Source: CBDBON01 sp965208395 (GTDB lineage Bacteria; Chloroflexota; Dehalococcoidia; Lucifugimonadales; CBDBON01). From it: a stretch of 64,000 nucleotides of DNA. Shown here one piece after another: positions 8,362 to 17,020 of this stretch (positions within the stretch are counted from its first letter, which is position 1; every line of letters begins with the position of its first letter). The notes below the pieces were generated by a model that ran no database searches, was not told the origin of the DNA, and saw only the letters and a list, made by a program, of their open reading frames with translations. Position numbers and translations under genes: made by a program. The stretch is taken from contig CBDBON010000002.1 in the NCBI GenBank assembly GCA_965208395.1, positions 372,001 through 436,000 of the forward strand, given 5' to 3'.

Positions 8362-10005
8362 GTGCTCCAACGAGGCGACAGCTACGAAGAGATCGTGGAG
8401 AGGTTCCGGTGGCAGATCCCGGAACGGTACAACATTGGAGTCGACATCTGCGACCGGCACGCGACAGATCGGTCGAGGGTTGCGCTCATCCACGATGACG
8501 ATGAGACCGGGACGGTTACCGAATACACCTTCCATCAGCTCAGCCGGCTGAGCAACCGGCTGGCGAACGCGCTGAGAGGGCTCGGCGTCGATAGAGGCGA
8601 CCGCATCGGGATCGTCCTTCCCCAACGGCCGGAGACTGCGCTCTCCCACCTGGCGACGTACAAGCTCGGCGCCGTCGCCGTCCCGCTGGCCGTACTCTTC
8701 GGCACCGACGCGCTGGAGTACCGGCTGCGCGACAGCGGGACGAAGGTGGTTGTGGTCGACGACTCCGGTCTTGAGAAGGTACTGTCGATCCGGGGGGCGC
8801 TCCCGGAGCTGCAGGAGATCATCCTGGTCGGAGGCAGCTCGCCGCCCGGCGTCCAGAGCTTTGACGAGCTGACCGCCCAGGGCGACGACAGCCTGTCACC
8901 GGTCCCGACCCGATCCGAGGAGCCGGCGCTCCTCATCTATACCTCCGGAACTACCGGCGCGCCGAAGGGCGCACTGCACGCCCACCGCGTGGTCCTGGGA
9001 CATATTCCCGGTGTGGAGTTCCCTCACAACTTCGCTCCCCAGCCGGGCGACCGGTTCTGGACTCCGGCCGACTGGGCGTGGGCCGGCGGGCTGCTCGACG
9101 TCCTGCTTCCCGCCTGGCACCACGGACTCCCCGTCGTTGCCCACCACTCAAGACGGTTCGACCCTGACAGGGCCTTCTCCATCCTTGCGCGACATGGCGT
9201 ACGCAACGCCTTCATGCCCCCGACGGCGTTGAAGATGATGCGCGAGGTGCCTGAGCCCGCAGGGCGGCACGATTTCGCGCTGCGCTCACTGGCGTGTGGC
9301 GGCGAGGCGCTCGGCGAGGAGATACTCGAATGGGGCGAGTCGACGATGGGAGCGGTCATCAACGAGTTCTACGGGCAGACGGAGGCCAACCTCGTCGTCG
9401 GCAACTGCCACAAGGTGATGGAGATCAGGCCGGGGTCGATGGGCAGGCCGATGCCCGGACACGAGGTCGCCGTTCTTCGGGAGGACGGAAGCGCGGCCCC
9501 CGCCGGAGAGATCGGGGAGATCGCCGTCAGGCGGCCCGATCCGGTCATGTTCCTGGAGTACTGGAACGACCCGGAGGCGACGGCCGAGAAGTTCACCGGC
9601 GACTGGGCGCTGACGGGCGACCTGGCGCGACGGGACGAGGACGGCTACCTGTGGTTCACGGGACGCAAGGACGACCTGATCGTCAGCAGCGCGTATCGCA
9701 TGGGCCCGGTCGAGATCGAGGATTCGATCTTGAAGCACCCCGCCGTGTCGATGGCGGCTGTCATAGGCGTGCCACACAGCGTCCGCGGCTCTGTGGTCAA
9801 AGCTTTCATCAGGCTGAAGCCCGGACACCGGCCTTCCGACGCGCTCGCCGTAGCGATACGGGAGCTGGTGAAGTCCAGAGTGGCTGCGCACGAGTATCCC
9901 AGGGAAGTCGAATTCGTAGACTCGCTACCCTTGACGACCACTGGTAAGGTGATGCGTGGGGAGCTTCGGGCACTCGAAGAGGAGAGACGGCAGAGGAACC
10001 TATAG
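8362..10005 (+). CDS. AMP-dependent acyl-CoA synthetase/ligase
   Basis: A 547-residue ANL-superfamily enzyme that activates a carboxylic acid through an acyl-AMP to its CoA thioester. The P-loop-like motif TSGTTGAPKG is at 194-203, NEFYGQTEANLVVGN follows in mid-protein, and WALTGDLARRDEDGYLWFTGRKDD marks the hinge into the C-terminal lid. The catalytic Lys lies in TTGKVMRGELR near the C-terminus. The closest class is the medium-chain/acetoacetyl-type synthetases, but the acid is not predictable. Translation starts at a GTG at 8362 after a weak GAGAG site. It follows the SDR by 38 bp and precedes the amidase by 15 bp, so co-transcription is likely. Confidence 0.9.
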   Translation: MLQRGDSYEEIVERFRWQIPERYNIGVDICDRHATDRSRVALIHDDDETGTVTEYTFHQLSRLSNRLANALRGLGVDRGDRIGIVLPQRPETALSHLATYKLGAVAVPLAVLFGTDALEYRLRDSGTKVVVVDDSGLEKVLSIRGALPELQEIILVGGSSPPGVQSFDELTAQGDDSLSPVPTRSEEPALLIYTSGTTGAPKGALHAHRVVLGHIPGVEFPHNFAPQPGDRFWTPADWAWAGGLLDVLLPAWHHGLPVVAHHSRRFDPDRAFSILARHGVRNAFMPPTALKMMREVPEPAGRHDFALRSLACGGEALGEEILEWGESTMGAVINEFYGQTEANLVVGNCHKVMEIRPGSMGRPMPGHEVAVLREDGSAAPAGEIGEIAVRRPDPVMFLEYWNDPEATAEKFTGDWALTGDLARRDEDGYLWFTGRKDDLIVSSAYRMGPVEIEDSILKHPAVSMAAVIGVPHSVRGSVVKAFIRLKPGHRPSDALAVAIRELVKSRVAAHEYPREVEFVDSLPLTTTGKVMRGELRALEEERRQRNL

Positions 10006-10020
10006 TCAGAGAGGAGAGCC

Positions 10021-11448
10021 ATGGCAGACGAAGAGCTTGCATTCAGATCCGCGACCGAGCTGGTGGAGATGATAGCGTCGAAGCAGGTGTCGCCGGTGGA
10101 GCTGACCGAGCTCTACTACCGCCGCATCGAACGTCTCGACTCCAAGCTGAACTCATACCTTCTGCTCACCCAGGAGCATGCGATGGAGAAGGCGAGGGCG
10201 GCGGAGGCGGCGGTCGTCCGGGGCGACGAGCTTGGCCCGATGCACGGCCTGCCCGTGTCTATCAAGGACACGCAGGCGGTGAAGGGCTTTCCGTGGACGA
10301 TGGGGTCGATCGTCTACAAGGACAGAGTGCCGGAGCGGGACTCGACCGTCGTGGAGAGGATGTTCGGCGCGGGAGCGATCATGCTGGGGAAGACGAACTC
10401 GCCCGAGTTCGGGCTGGTCGGGACGTGCGAGAACTCTCTGGGCGAGCCGGGCCGCAACCCGTGGAACACCGACCGCGTTCCGGGCGGTTCCAGCGGAGGG
10501 GCGGCTGCGGCCATGGCCGCGTCGCTCTGCGCCCTCGCGACGGGCGGCGACGGCGGCGGCTCGATACGCATACCCGCCAGCTTCTGCGGCATCTACGGCA
10601 TCAAGCCAAGCCAGGGGAGGGTGTCCGTGTACTCCGGCCTGGAGGGTCCACCATCGGCCAACAACTTCAGCCAGCAGGGGCCGCTGAGCCGCACGGTCCG
10701 CGACAGCGCGCTGATGCTGAAGGTGCTCGCCGGTCACGACCGGAGGGACCCTCTCTCGCTTCGCGAGGAGCCGCCGGATTTCATGGCGGCCGTCGACAAG
10801 GATATATCCGGACTGCGGATCGCATGGAGCCCGGACTACGGCTTCGCGGCAGTGGACCCCGAGGTGCTCGAGGCGACGACGAGCGCGGCGCGCGAGTTCG
10901 AGCAGATGGGATGCCACGTTGAAGAGCCTGGTTTCGCCATCGACTCTCCGTATACGGCCTACGGGCCGCTATATGAGTCGAACGCCTATAACTCGTACAG
11001 CGGCTACCTGGACGAGTACGGCGACCGGATGACCGGCTTCACCAGGCAGTTCATCGAGTGGGGATCGAAGGTCACGGTCGCGGACTACGCCAAGGCGCAG
11101 GGGCTGATCGCGGAGTTGAAGGCGCAGATGGACGACCTGTTCGAAGAGTATGACCTGCTGCTGTCTCCGACCACGTCGGTGACGGCGATACCGGTCGACG
11201 AGTTTCCCGAGGAGTACGCGGGCAGGCCGGCCTACCCTCACAAGTACTTCGGCTTCCATCCGTTCACCTATCCGATCAACGCCACCGGTCATCCGGCGGC
11301 CAGCATCCCTGCGGGATTCTCGTCCGAGGGGATGCCGATAGGTCTCCACATCGTCGGAAGGAAGGGAGACGAGGAGACGGTGCTGGCGGCGTCGGCCGCC
11401 TTCGAGCGGGCCAGGCCGTGGACGGACCGGAGGCCCCCGGTGTCCTGA
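10021..11448 (+). CDS. Amidase signature family enzyme
   Basis: A 475-residue amidase-signature hydrolase. The Ser-cisSer-Lys triad is visible: Lys82 in VSIKDTQ, Ser157/158 in PGGSSGG and the nucleophile Ser181 in GGDGGGSIRIPAS. Length fits a stand-alone amidase; the C-terminus lacks the extra features that would mark GatA. With the preceding acyl-CoA synthetase it suggests breakdown of an amide to an acid that is then activated to a CoA ester, though this pathway is inferred only from order. The start is preceded by AGAGAGGAG. Confidence 0.9.
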   Translation: MADEELAFRSATELVEMIASKQVSPVELTELYYRRIERLDSKLNSYLLLTQEHAMEKARAAEAAVVRGDELGPMHGLPVSIKDTQAVKGFPWTMGSIVYKDRVPERDSTVVERMFGAGAIMLGKTNSPEFGLVGTCENSLGEPGRNPWNTDRVPGGSSGGAAAAMAASLCALATGGDGGGSIRIPASFCGIYGIKPSQGRVSVYSGLEGPPSANNFSQQGPLSRTVRDSALMLKVLAGHDRRDPLSLREEPPDFMAAVDKDISGLRIAWSPDYGFAAVDPEVLEATTSAAREFEQMGCHVEEPGFAIDSPYTAYGPLYESNAYNSYSGYLDEYGDRMTGFTRQFIEWGSKVTVADYAKAQGLIAELKAQMDDLFEEYDLLLSPTTSVTAIPVDEFPEEYAGRPAYPHKYFGFHPFTYPINATGHPAASIPAGFSSEGMPIGLHIVGRKGDEETVLAASAAFERARPWTDRRPPVS

Positions 11449-11486
11449 TAGACGGCAGACGGGAGAGCCCCTCCTCTAAGATCACA

Positions 11487-11515
11487 CTGGATACCGGTCT
11501 CCGCCGGTATGACGG
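11487..11515. repeat. REP-like hairpin, copy 2
   Basis: CTGGATACCGG, a 6-nt loop, then CCGGTATGACGG. The stem is ATACCGG (11491-11497) with CCGGTAT (11504-11510). Same architecture as the element at 1441-1469, lying just before the amidohydrolase start. Confidence 0.55.
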
Positions 11516-11524
11516 AGGGTCACG

Positions 11525-12652
11525 ATGATATACGACGGGCATGCCTACTGCTTCCCGGACCTGCGCGGCGACGGCGGGTTCGCCGACCGGGAGCAGTTCC
11601 GCAGGCACCTTCAGCTTGGGATGGCCCGGCATTTCCAGCCAGTCTGGCGCAAGCGTGACCGCGCGCCGGCCGACGAGAGCGCAATAGCCGACCCGGACGG
11701 AGGCTGGGACTTCGGGTCGCTCAGAGACGCCGGGTTCCGTCCCACGTCATACGGCCGCTTCGAGTGGGCCGCGGACGGCGAGGAGTATATCAAACAGTAC
11801 CTGCCCCCTTCGGTGACGGAGATGGCCTATCCCGCCGATGCGCTGGTTGCCGAGATGGACTACGCCGGCGTGGACATGGCGTTGCTCCACAGGACGCCCT
11901 ACCTGGGCATCGGCAACGAGTTCGCCGCCGACTGCTGCCGGCGGTTTCCGGACCGACTTCAGGGCCTGGCGCACGTGGAGGAGTGGACCATCCGGCCCGA
12001 CCCCGACGGGGCGGTCGCCAAGCTGGAAGAGGCGATCGGGATGGGGCTGCACGGCTTACAGCTGCTGCCCGACCATCTGCCGCTGTACGGTCAGAAGGAG
12101 GACTGGGAGGGGCCGGACTTCAAGCCGTTCTGGGACGCGGCGTCGGCGCTGGGCATCCCGGTCTTCATCACACCGGGATATTCTTCGCTGGCGACGCGGG
12201 GCTGGGCGCAGGTGGACGCCGTCGTCGCTAGGCTGCTACAGCTGCGCAGCTTCGTCGAGCGGTATCCCGACATGAGGGTCGTGCTTACCCACGGGCTGAG
12301 CTGGCGGGTCTTCCTGAAGGATGACGGGCTGTCGATCCCGGACGAGGTCTTCGAGGCGCTCCCGCTGGACAGCCCGAACTTCTACCTCCAGCTGATGTTC
12401 GCCATCTACCTCGGCGGGATGTGGGACTACCCGATGTTGGAGGTCAGGCCGACAATCGAGCAGCTCGTGGAGCGTGTGGGCGTCGACAGGCTGGTCTGGG
12501 GAACGGACATGCCGATGGTGATGCGCTTCTACACCTACCGGCAGAACCTGGAGCATATCAGGGTGTGCGCGGACTTCCTGGGCAAGCATGAGATGGAGAT
12601 GATCCTGGGCGGGAACATGGCCCGTCTCATGGGCGTCGCACGGCAGGAGTAA
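11525..12652 (+). CDS. Amidohydrolase family 2 (TIM-barrel) protein
   Basis: A 375-residue amidohydrolase-2 type protein. The N-terminal metal motif is reduced to DGHAY, and later barrel motifs are EMDYAGVDMALLH, VLTHGLSWR and LVWGTDMPMV, where the terminal Asp is the usual catalytic metal ligand. The set resembles ACMSD-like decarboxylase/hydrolase enzymes, but the incomplete first motif makes the reaction uncertain. It is clearly paralogous to the protein encoded at 58629-59741, sharing DSHAYCF/DGHAYCF, the DGE(E/D)Y...Y(L/Y)PP segment and GEMDYAG. GGAGGG precedes the ATG. Confidence 0.82.
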   Translation: MIYDGHAYCFPDLRGDGGFADREQFRRHLQLGMARHFQPVWRKRDRAPADESAIADPDGGWDFGSLRDAGFRPTSYGRFEWAADGEEYIKQYLPPSVTEMAYPADALVAEMDYAGVDMALLHRTPYLGIGNEFAADCCRRFPDRLQGLAHVEEWTIRPDPDGAVAKLEEAIGMGLHGLQLLPDHLPLYGQKEDWEGPDFKPFWDAASALGIPVFITPGYSSLATRGWAQVDAVVARLLQLRSFVERYPDMRVVLTHGLSWRVFLKDDGLSIPDEVFEALPLDSPNFYLQLMFAIYLGGMWDYPMLEVRPTIEQLVERVGVDRLVWGTDMPMVMRFYTYRQNLEHIRVCADFLGKHEMEMILGGNMARLMGVARQE

Positions 12653-12800
12653 GCGGCGGACGCGCTCCCGATCGATCGTGGCTACGGTCCGCTTGACCGT
12701 CTCTCCCGTCGCGGGCTAGGTCCGGCTTGGCGCCACCGGCCGCTCGAAGCGACCGGGGCGTTGTGTGATAGCCTATGCTGGCGGAGGGACGCACATCGGC

Positions 12801-13994
12801 ATGATTCAACGGGAACGCCAGATAGAGGTCAAAAACGTCTGGAAGGTGTTCGGCAACAGGCCCGAACGCGCCCTGGACCCGGAACACGCTTCCAAGAGCC
12901 GGACGGAGATCCAGGAGGAGCTTGGCCTGGTGGTCGGACTCCGGGACGTCTCTTTCAACGTGGACTCCGGGCAGATATTCGTCGTCATGGGATTGTCGGG
13001 CAGCGGCAAGTCGACGTTGGCCCGCTGCCTCATCAGGCTCATAGAGTCCACCAGGGGTGAGATACACTTCGACGGCGAGGATATCCTGACCTACTCGGCG
13101 GAGCAGCTCATGCACTTCCGGCGCAGCAAGGTCGCCATGGTGTTCCAGCACTACGCGCTCCTTCCTCACCGCCGCGTGATGGACAACGTCGCCTTCGGAC
13201 TGGAGATACAGGGCCTCGGACAGGAGGACAGGTACAAGGCGGCCTCCGAGGCGATCGAGAGAGTCGGGCTCGATGGGTGGGAGGACTACTTCCCGAAGGA
13301 GATGAGCGGAGGCATGCAGCAGCGAGTCGGGCTTGCCCGGGCGCTCGCCGTCGACCCAGACGTGCTCCTGATGGACGAGCCGTTCAGCGGCCTCGATCCT
13401 CTCATCAGACGCGAGATGCAGGACGAACTCGTCTCCCTGCAGTCGGAGCTTCGCAAGACGATCGTCTTCATCACCCACGACCTGAACGAAGCCCTGAAGC
13501 TGGGTGACCGCATCGCGATCATGCGCGATGGAGAGATAGTCCAGCAGGGCGCGCCCGAGGAGATAGTCACGCTGCCGACCGATGAGTACGTGACCGAGTT
13601 CGTTCGGGACGTCTCCAGGGCGAAAGTCATCCAGGCGAAGGCCATCATGCAGGAGCCGGAAGCCGTGGTGTACGAGTGGCAGGGGCCTCGCGCGGCCCTG
13701 GTCACCATGGACAGCCACGGCATCGACGCGGCGTTCCTCCTGGCGCGTGACCTTACGCTGCTAGGAGTTCTGACCGCGGGACAGGCGAAGGCTCTCGCGT
13801 CCGGGCGCACGGAGTCACTGGAGGGAGCGCCGGTGACCCCTGCGCTGACCACGAGCCCCGAGGCCTACATCGAACAGGTGATCCCGATTGCGGCCGAGTC
13901 GGAGTATCCGGTCGCAGTGGTAGGAGAAAACGGGAGACTGCTTGGGGAGGTTCGCAGGCGCGCTCTGCTGACGGGCATATCCAACAGCGGTTAG
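12801..13994 (+). CDS. proV: Glycine betaine/proline ABC transporter ATP-binding protein
   Basis: A 397-residue ABC ATPase of the ProV/OpuAA type that powers import of glycine betaine or related osmolytes. Walker A is at 64-72 (GLSGSGKST), the Q-loop in VFQHYALLPHR, the signature MSGGMQQ at 168-174 and Walker B LLMDEP at 189-194. The N-terminal insert between the first strand and Walker A (ALDPEHASKSRTEI...) is typical of ProV. The C-terminal ~110 residues form a CBS-like regulatory region. ATG at 12801 follows GGAGGG; an upstream GTG at 12765 lacks a site. It begins a three-gene operon with proW and proX. Confidence 0.92.
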   Translation: MIQRERQIEVKNVWKVFGNRPERALDPEHASKSRTEIQEELGLVVGLRDVSFNVDSGQIFVVMGLSGSGKSTLARCLIRLIESTRGEIHFDGEDILTYSAEQLMHFRRSKVAMVFQHYALLPHRRVMDNVAFGLEIQGLGQEDRYKAASEAIERVGLDGWEDYFPKEMSGGMQQRVGLARALAVDPDVLLMDEPFSGLDPLIRREMQDELVSLQSELRKTIVFITHDLNEALKLGDRIAIMRDGEIVQQGAPEEIVTLPTDEYVTEFVRDVSRAKVIQAKAIMQEPEAVVYEWQGPRAALVTMDSHGIDAAFLLARDLTLLGVLTAGQAKALASGRTESLEGAPVTPALTTSPEAYIEQVIPIAAESEYPVAVVGENGRLLGEVRRRALLTGISNSG

Positions 13995-14004
13995 GAGGCT
14001 TCAC

Positions 14005-15057
14005 ATGGCCCAGGCTCAGGACATTCGATCCCGCGGGGCGGCGTCCCTGCGCGTCCGGCTGGCGGCCCTGCCGGCTCTCCACCGCTGGTCGATCGGAGCG
14101 GCGGCGGTGGTTGTGGTGCTGCTGGCAAGCCTGTTGATCGGGGGTCCGGAGATGGAATTCCCCACCACAGTGTCCCGTGAGCCTTCCAGCGACGGCTCCA
14201 CGACCCTGGAAAGGTCGGTGCGGGACGTCACCGGCGGCGCTATAGACGATGTGGTCGGCTGGATGACCGTAGAGGGCGCCTGGCTGTTCGATGGGCTGAG
14301 TACAGGAGTTACCCATGCGCTGGTCAACATCGAGAAGACGTTGAAGTGGCCGCCGTGGCCGGTCATCGTGGCCGGCCTTGCCCTGCTCTCCTATTCGGTG
14401 GGCCGTTGGAGACTCCTGGCGTTCACCTCCCTGGCCCTGCTCTTCGTCGGTTTCATGGGCCTCTGGGAGAACACCATGGACACCGTCGCCCTGATGATAG
14501 TGGCGGTGGCCGTAGCTGTATCGGTCGGCCTGCCCCTGGGCATCGTCGGCGCGCGCAGCCGGATAGCCGACAACCTGATGAGGCCCATCCTGGACGGAAT
14601 GCAGACCATGCCCAGCTTCGTCTACCTGCTGCCGGGAATCCTCTTCTTCGGCCTGGGGAAGCCGGCGGGCATCTTCGCCACCATCATATACGCCGTCCCC
14701 CCGGTGATACGGCTGACCAACCTGGGAATCCGGCAGGTCTCCTCCGAGGTCGTGGAAGCCGCGCGGTCCTTCGGGGCGTCTCCCACGCAGATTCTCACCA
14801 CGGTACAGATCCCGATGGCGTTGCCCACGATCATGGCAGGCATCAACCAGACGACCATGATGGCCCTGGCGATGGTGACCATCGCAAGCCTCGTGGCCGC
14901 TGGCGGCCTAGGCGACAACGTGAACCGCGCTCTTCAGAAGAACGATCCGGGCAACGGCCTGATCGCCGGGCTCGCGATCGTATTCCTTGCCATAATCATA
15001 GACCGCCTGACGCAGGCCGTGGCCGGTGGGAGGGCCGAGAGCATGCGGGCGGGATAG
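14005..15057 (+). CDS. proW: Glycine betaine/proline ABC transporter permease
   Basis: A 350-residue inner-membrane permease of the OpuAB/ProW type. A first hydrophobic segment at about 30-50 is followed by an external stretch to about 115, then the usual multi-helix permease core. The ATPase-coupling EAA-like loop reads EAARSFGASPTQILTTVQIPMALP. It starts 10 bp after proV with an AGGAGG site. A GC-rich hairpin (15073-15097) lies directly downstream and may separate expression of the permease from that of the binding protein. Confidence 0.92.
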   Translation: MAQAQDIRSRGAASLRVRLAALPALHRWSIGAAAVVVVLLASLLIGGPEMEFPTTVSREPSSDGSTTLERSVRDVTGGAIDDVVGWMTVEGAWLFDGLSTGVTHALVNIEKTLKWPPWPVIVAGLALLSYSVGRWRLLAFTSLALLFVGFMGLWENTMDTVALMIVAVAVAVSVGLPLGIVGARSRIADNLMRPILDGMQTMPSFVYLLPGILFFGLGKPAGIFATIIYAVPPVIRLTNLGIRQVSSEVVEAARSFGASPTQILTTVQIPMALPTIMAGINQTTMMALAMVTIASLVAAGGLGDNVNRALQKNDPGNGLIAGLAIVFLAIIIDRLTQAVAGGRAESMRAG

Positions 15058-15072
15058 GAGCGGTCTCGCAGG

Positions 15073-15097
15073 CTCTGCGTCCGCCTGGGGCGCAGAG
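15073..15097 (+). terminator. Hairpin between proW and proX
   Basis: CTCTGCG (15073-15079) pairs with CGCAGAG (15091-15097), with a T-G and two C-G pairs inside. There is no T-run afterwards, so it is more likely a partial attenuator or an mRNA 3'-end stabiliser than a strong intrinsic terminator. Confidence 0.45.
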
Positions 15098-15103
15098 AAC
15101 GGT

Positions 15104-15132
15104 TTGACCTTGCCACGCAAACCCCATATGAT
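15104..15132 (+). promoter_or_regulatory. Internal promoter for proX
   Basis: TTGACC (15104-15109), a 17-bp spacer and TATGAT (15127-15132) match sigma70-type consensus well and sit about 60 bp before the proX start. This would let the binding protein be made in excess over the membrane subunits. Confidence 0.65.
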
Positions 15133-15193
15133 TCCCTCGACTGCTACGAGGTGACCGAGGTCCAGCCCGAACAAGTGAAAGGATTTCTGCCGT

Positions 15194-16225
15194 ATGTTAT
15201 CGAAGTACCGACTGATCGCCGCGACGATGATACTGCTCGCCGTCTTTGCGGTGATCGGATGTTCCCAGGACGAGGCAGCAGAGGAGGCGGAGAAGGGGAC
15301 GATTATCTTCAGTGACCTGAACTGGACGAGTGCGCAAGTCCAGGACCGCATCGCTCAGTACATCGTCGAAGTGGGCTACGGCTATCCGACCGACGTGGTG
15401 TTCGGCGCCACTGTGCCCCTGTTCCAGGGACTGCGCCGGGGCGACAGCCACGTTACGATGGAGGTATGGCTGCCAAACCAGGACGAAGTGTGGATGGAGG
15501 CACAGGCAGCCGGTGAGGTCGTCTCCGTAGGCCAGAGCCTCGGCAAGGACTGGCAGTCGTCCTTCGTGATTCCGGCATACCTGCAGGAGCAGTATCCGGA
15601 GCTCGACAGCGTGGAGGACCTCAAGGACGAGCAGTTCAAGGCGCTGTTCGCCACAGCCGAAACGGGCGGGAAGGCGCGTCTGGTGTCCTGCGTCATCGGC
15701 TGGGCCTGCGAAGAGGTCAACGCGAAGCAGATCGAGGGATATGGCCTCTCGGATCACGTTCACATAGTGAACCCCGGGGACGGCGCGGCGGGAAACGCCG
15801 ATCTGTACGGCGCCTACGAGAAGGGTGAGCCCTGGCTCGGCTACCAGTGGGGCACCAACGACCCGGCTCTGCTGCTGGACCTGGTGCGGCTCGAAGAGCC
15901 CGAGTACAGCGACGAGTGCTGGTTCACGGATAAGGCATGCGCGTACGAGGATGCCACTATCCTGATCGCCGTCCACCCGGACCTGACGACGAGGGCCCCT
16001 GATGTCGTGGCCATGCTGCGAAAGTGGGACTTCAACATCGGCATCTACAAGGAAGTCGCCGCGTGGCAAAGCGAGAACCCGGATGCCACCACCAACGACA
16101 CCGCGCTCTGGTGGCTGAACGGCAACGTCGGCGTATGGAGCGCCTGGGTCACCGAGAGTGCCGCCGACGATATCAAGGCCGCTCTCGAGGCCGACGAAAT
16201 CCCAGACGGCTGGCCTACCGAATAG
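15194..16225 (+). CDS. proX: Glycine betaine/proline ABC transporter substrate-binding lipoprotein
   Basis: A 343-residue lipoprotein with signal peptide to residue 22 and Cys23 (AVIGC). The mature part belongs to the OpuAC/ProX family: FSDLNWTSAQVQ at the start, TMEVWLPNQ, and a C-terminal half rich in Trp (WLGYQWGT, WWLNGNVGVWSAW) that would supply the aromatic cage for a quaternary amine. Four Cys residues in the mature protein (VSCVIGWACEE, ECWFTDKACAYE) could form disulfides. AAAGGA precedes the ATG. It has its own promoter and completes the importer. Confidence 0.9.
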   Translation: MLSKYRLIAATMILLAVFAVIGCSQDEAAEEAEKGTIIFSDLNWTSAQVQDRIAQYIVEVGYGYPTDVVFGATVPLFQGLRRGDSHVTMEVWLPNQDEVWMEAQAAGEVVSVGQSLGKDWQSSFVIPAYLQEQYPELDSVEDLKDEQFKALFATAETGGKARLVSCVIGWACEEVNAKQIEGYGLSDHVHIVNPGDGAAGNADLYGAYEKGEPWLGYQWGTNDPALLLDLVRLEEPEYSDECWFTDKACAYEDATILIAVHPDLTTRAPDVVAMLRKWDFNIGIYKEVAAWQSENPDATTNDTALWWLNGNVGVWSAWVTESAADDIKAALEADEIPDGWPTE

Positions 16226-16240
16226 CGCGGATACACACAG

Positions 16241-16281
16241 CAACTCTATCCCTGAACACGATATGGCCAGGGATAGAGTTG
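16241..16281. terminator. 14-bp perfect inverted repeat between convergent genes
   Basis: CAACTCTATCCCTG (16241-16254) and CAGGGATAGAGTTG (16268-16281) are perfect inverted copies with a 13-nt loop. They lie between the convergent 3' ends of proX and the GPP34 gene. It would work as a bidirectional transcription stop or mRNA-end hairpin, although neither side has a T-run. Confidence 0.55.
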
Positions 16282-16318
16282 TCCAGCAGGCAGTGGGGCA
16301 GCAGGCCCGCGGGCCCGG

Positions 16319-16969
16319 TCAGTACATGTGCGGCTGTACCGAGGAGGCGATGGTCAGCTCGATATCCTGGATCGCCTGGGTCATAGCCTGGCCGATCAGA
16401 TCGAGCTTGCGCACCTGCTCGATACGGTCTGCCGCCCTGTTCGCCTCCTGCCTGGACAGCAGTCCGTTGAATATTCCGCAGGCGTCGGCGAGGCCGATTA
16501 TCACCACGTCGCGCGGGTGCGGGATATCGTCGCTGAACAGCACACCCATGATGCGGAGCTTCACCTCGCGCTCCGCCTTGCCGTCGATCGCGGGATAGCG
16601 CCTGGCCTTGAATACCCACAGGAACCGGTCGTCTCTCGACTCGAGGATACCGGCGGAGATCAGCCTAGCGAGGGCCTCCTCGTGGATCTCCTGGGCGCGG
16701 TCGGCGGTGCGCTCCAGCCAGAAACGGGCGGAGCGCTCCGAACCCGCCGCGATGTCGGCCAGCGTCGGATCGAGCAGGCTGTCGCCGACGGGCGTGTCGT
16801 CGACCAGGACCAGCTTCTCCAGGTCGGTGTCGATGCGGTTTTCCAGCGCCAGGTCCATCAGCACTCCGCCTGCGAGGGCATAGTTCAGAGACCACCTGGG
16901 CACGTGCGCGAACTTGCCGTCGTCATCGTTGAGCAGGAGCAGAGTGATCTCCTCGGCAAATCTCAACAT
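16319..16969 (-). CDS. GPP34 (GOLPH3/VPS74-like) domain protein
   Basis: A 216-residue protein. The N-terminus RFAEEITLLLLNDDDGKF followed by LNYALAGGVLMDLAL and ENRIDTDLEKLVLVD is the classic GPP34 signature. In eukaryotes the family binds phosphatidylinositol-4-phosphate; in bacteria its role is unknown, and many copies occur in actinomycetes. The rest is mainly helical, with an internal W-F-K-A-R-R-Y stretch. It starts 51 bp after the ammonium transporter stop on the same strand, so the two may share an mRNA. No membrane segment or signal is seen. Confidence 0.8.
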   Translation of the reverse strand: MLRFAEEITLLLLNDDDGKFAHVPRWSLNYALAGGVLMDLALENRIDTDLEKLVLVDDTPVGDSLLDPTLADIAAGSERSARFWLERTADRAQEIHEEALARLISAGILESRDDRFLWVFKARRYPAIDGKAEREVKLRIMGVLFSDDIPHPRDVVIIGLADACGIFNGLLSRQEANRAADRIEQVRKLDLIGQAMTQAIQDIELTIASSVQPHMY

Positions 16970-17020
16970 AGCGCTTGACCTCTCTTCGTTGACCTTGGTT
17001 GTCTATGCGATCGCGTGAGG

